From Pandoraea cepalis (GTDB lineage: Bacteria; Pseudomonadota; Gammaproteobacteria; Burkholderiales; Burkholderiaceae), in the NCBI RefSeq assembly GCF_902459665.1, contig NZ_CABPSL010000015.1, positions 1 to 64,000 of the forward strand: a stretch of DNA of 64,000 nucleotides, read 5' to 3'. The first letter of the stretch is position 1. Every line of letters starts with the position of its first letter. This document shows, piece after piece, positions 63,878 through 64,000 of the stretch. A program made the position numbers and the translations under genes. The notes under the pieces are model-generated. The model had not been told where the DNA came from, made no database searches, and worked only from the letters and a program-made list of their open reading frames with translations.

Positions 63878-64000
63878 CGCGATGTGGCAGCGGGGACGCT
63901 TGCCATGGCTTGCGAAAGTGCAGTGCGTGCAGTCGATGACCTTCTTCTCCAAGCGAACGACCTGGCCAAGCCTATGCACTCTGTGACCCTGAACGTCCTG

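Larger units (their letters stand above)
63683..64000. other. Right-edge region, 318 bp
   Basis: Upstream of the hydratase. Contains the weak operator copy at 63741-63753 and the tandem repeat at 63856-63877. A minus-strand frame at 63794-63979 overlaps the repeat and resembles nothing known. No clear gene up to the edge. Confidence 0.45.

Noticed and set aside
63794-63979. Minus-strand 61-codon frame at the right edge
   Set aside because: Contains two CxxC-like cysteines but overlaps the AT-rich tandem repeat, lacks a ribosome site and resembles no known protein.
1-64000. tRNA genes, rRNA genes, CRISPR arrays, prophage or integrative-element ends
   Set aside because: None could be recognised by eye; no regular spacer-repeat arrays, integrase or attachment-site duplications were seen.

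Overview
The window is GC-rich, densely coded DNA from a free-living beta-proteobacterium. Gene content (etfA, an NAD-linked formate dehydrogenase of the fds type, gsiABCD, a ugp-type importer, split pntAA/pntAB, oxalate genes) points to the Burkholderiaceae, and Pandoraea is my best guess. The genus is an inference from remembered protein similarity, not a search result. I found no tRNA, rRNA, CRISPR array or intact mobile element. The only transposon-like gene is a short DUF4096-type protein at 2315-2710.

Layout. 1-2148: end of etfA and a 2-hydroxyglutarate oxidase-like flavoprotein. 3439-5866: an IclR regulator and a sugar-acid-type MFS transporter separated by nested inverted repeats. 5882-12399: acyl-CoA catabolism (AraC regulator, SDR, acyl-CoA synthetase, acyl-CoA dehydrogenase, hydroxyisobutyryl-CoA hydrolase), probably branched-chain. 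13851-23528: a peptide-scavenging operon (RpiR regulator, isoaspartyl peptidase, glutathione/peptide ABC importer gsiABCD, P1-family aminopeptidase, M55 D-aminopeptidase). 23705-25458: a DUF4118/PAS membrane protein paired with an alpha/beta hydrolase that has Cys in the nucleophile position. 25579-30045: a ugp-type carbohydrate ABC importer. 30150-39525: mixed housekeeping and envelope genes (UspA, lipoprotein, RarD, HisN-type phosphatase, MATE, WXXGXW protein, a TpsB-like secreted protein, SLOG protein, EamA).

39644-61597 is an oxalate-utilisation island. OxlT imports oxalate in exchange for formate. Formyl-CoA transferase (two paralogues, frc and frc2) makes oxalyl-CoA, and oxalyl-CoA decarboxylase (oxc) gives CO2 and formyl-CoA. 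The fdsGBA-D formate dehydrogenase oxidises formate to CO2 with NADH, and pntAA-AB-B can convert NADH to NADPH for assimilation of the C2 carbon. A GntR/FCD regulator, a small membrane protein, panE, a lone PAS protein, a FAH-family hydrolase and two LysR regulators are interspersed. 62924-63682 is a 2-keto-4-pentenoate-hydratase-like gene.

The most interesting signal is regulatory. A 13-bp AT-rich pseudo-palindrome related to GTATATCGTATAT, very unlike the GC-rich background, sits upstream of fdsG, the small-membrane-protein/gntR pair, panE, oxlT (over its -10 box), frc2 (two or three copies) and, more weakly, the hydratase at 62924-63682. I read it as the operator of the GntR regulator at 45514-46227, defining a local oxalate regulon. 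A second unexplained pattern is three 35-bp modules, each with two inverted DnaA-box-like 9-mers separated by 17 bp: one at 38366-38400 and two at 62698-62732 and 62835-62869.
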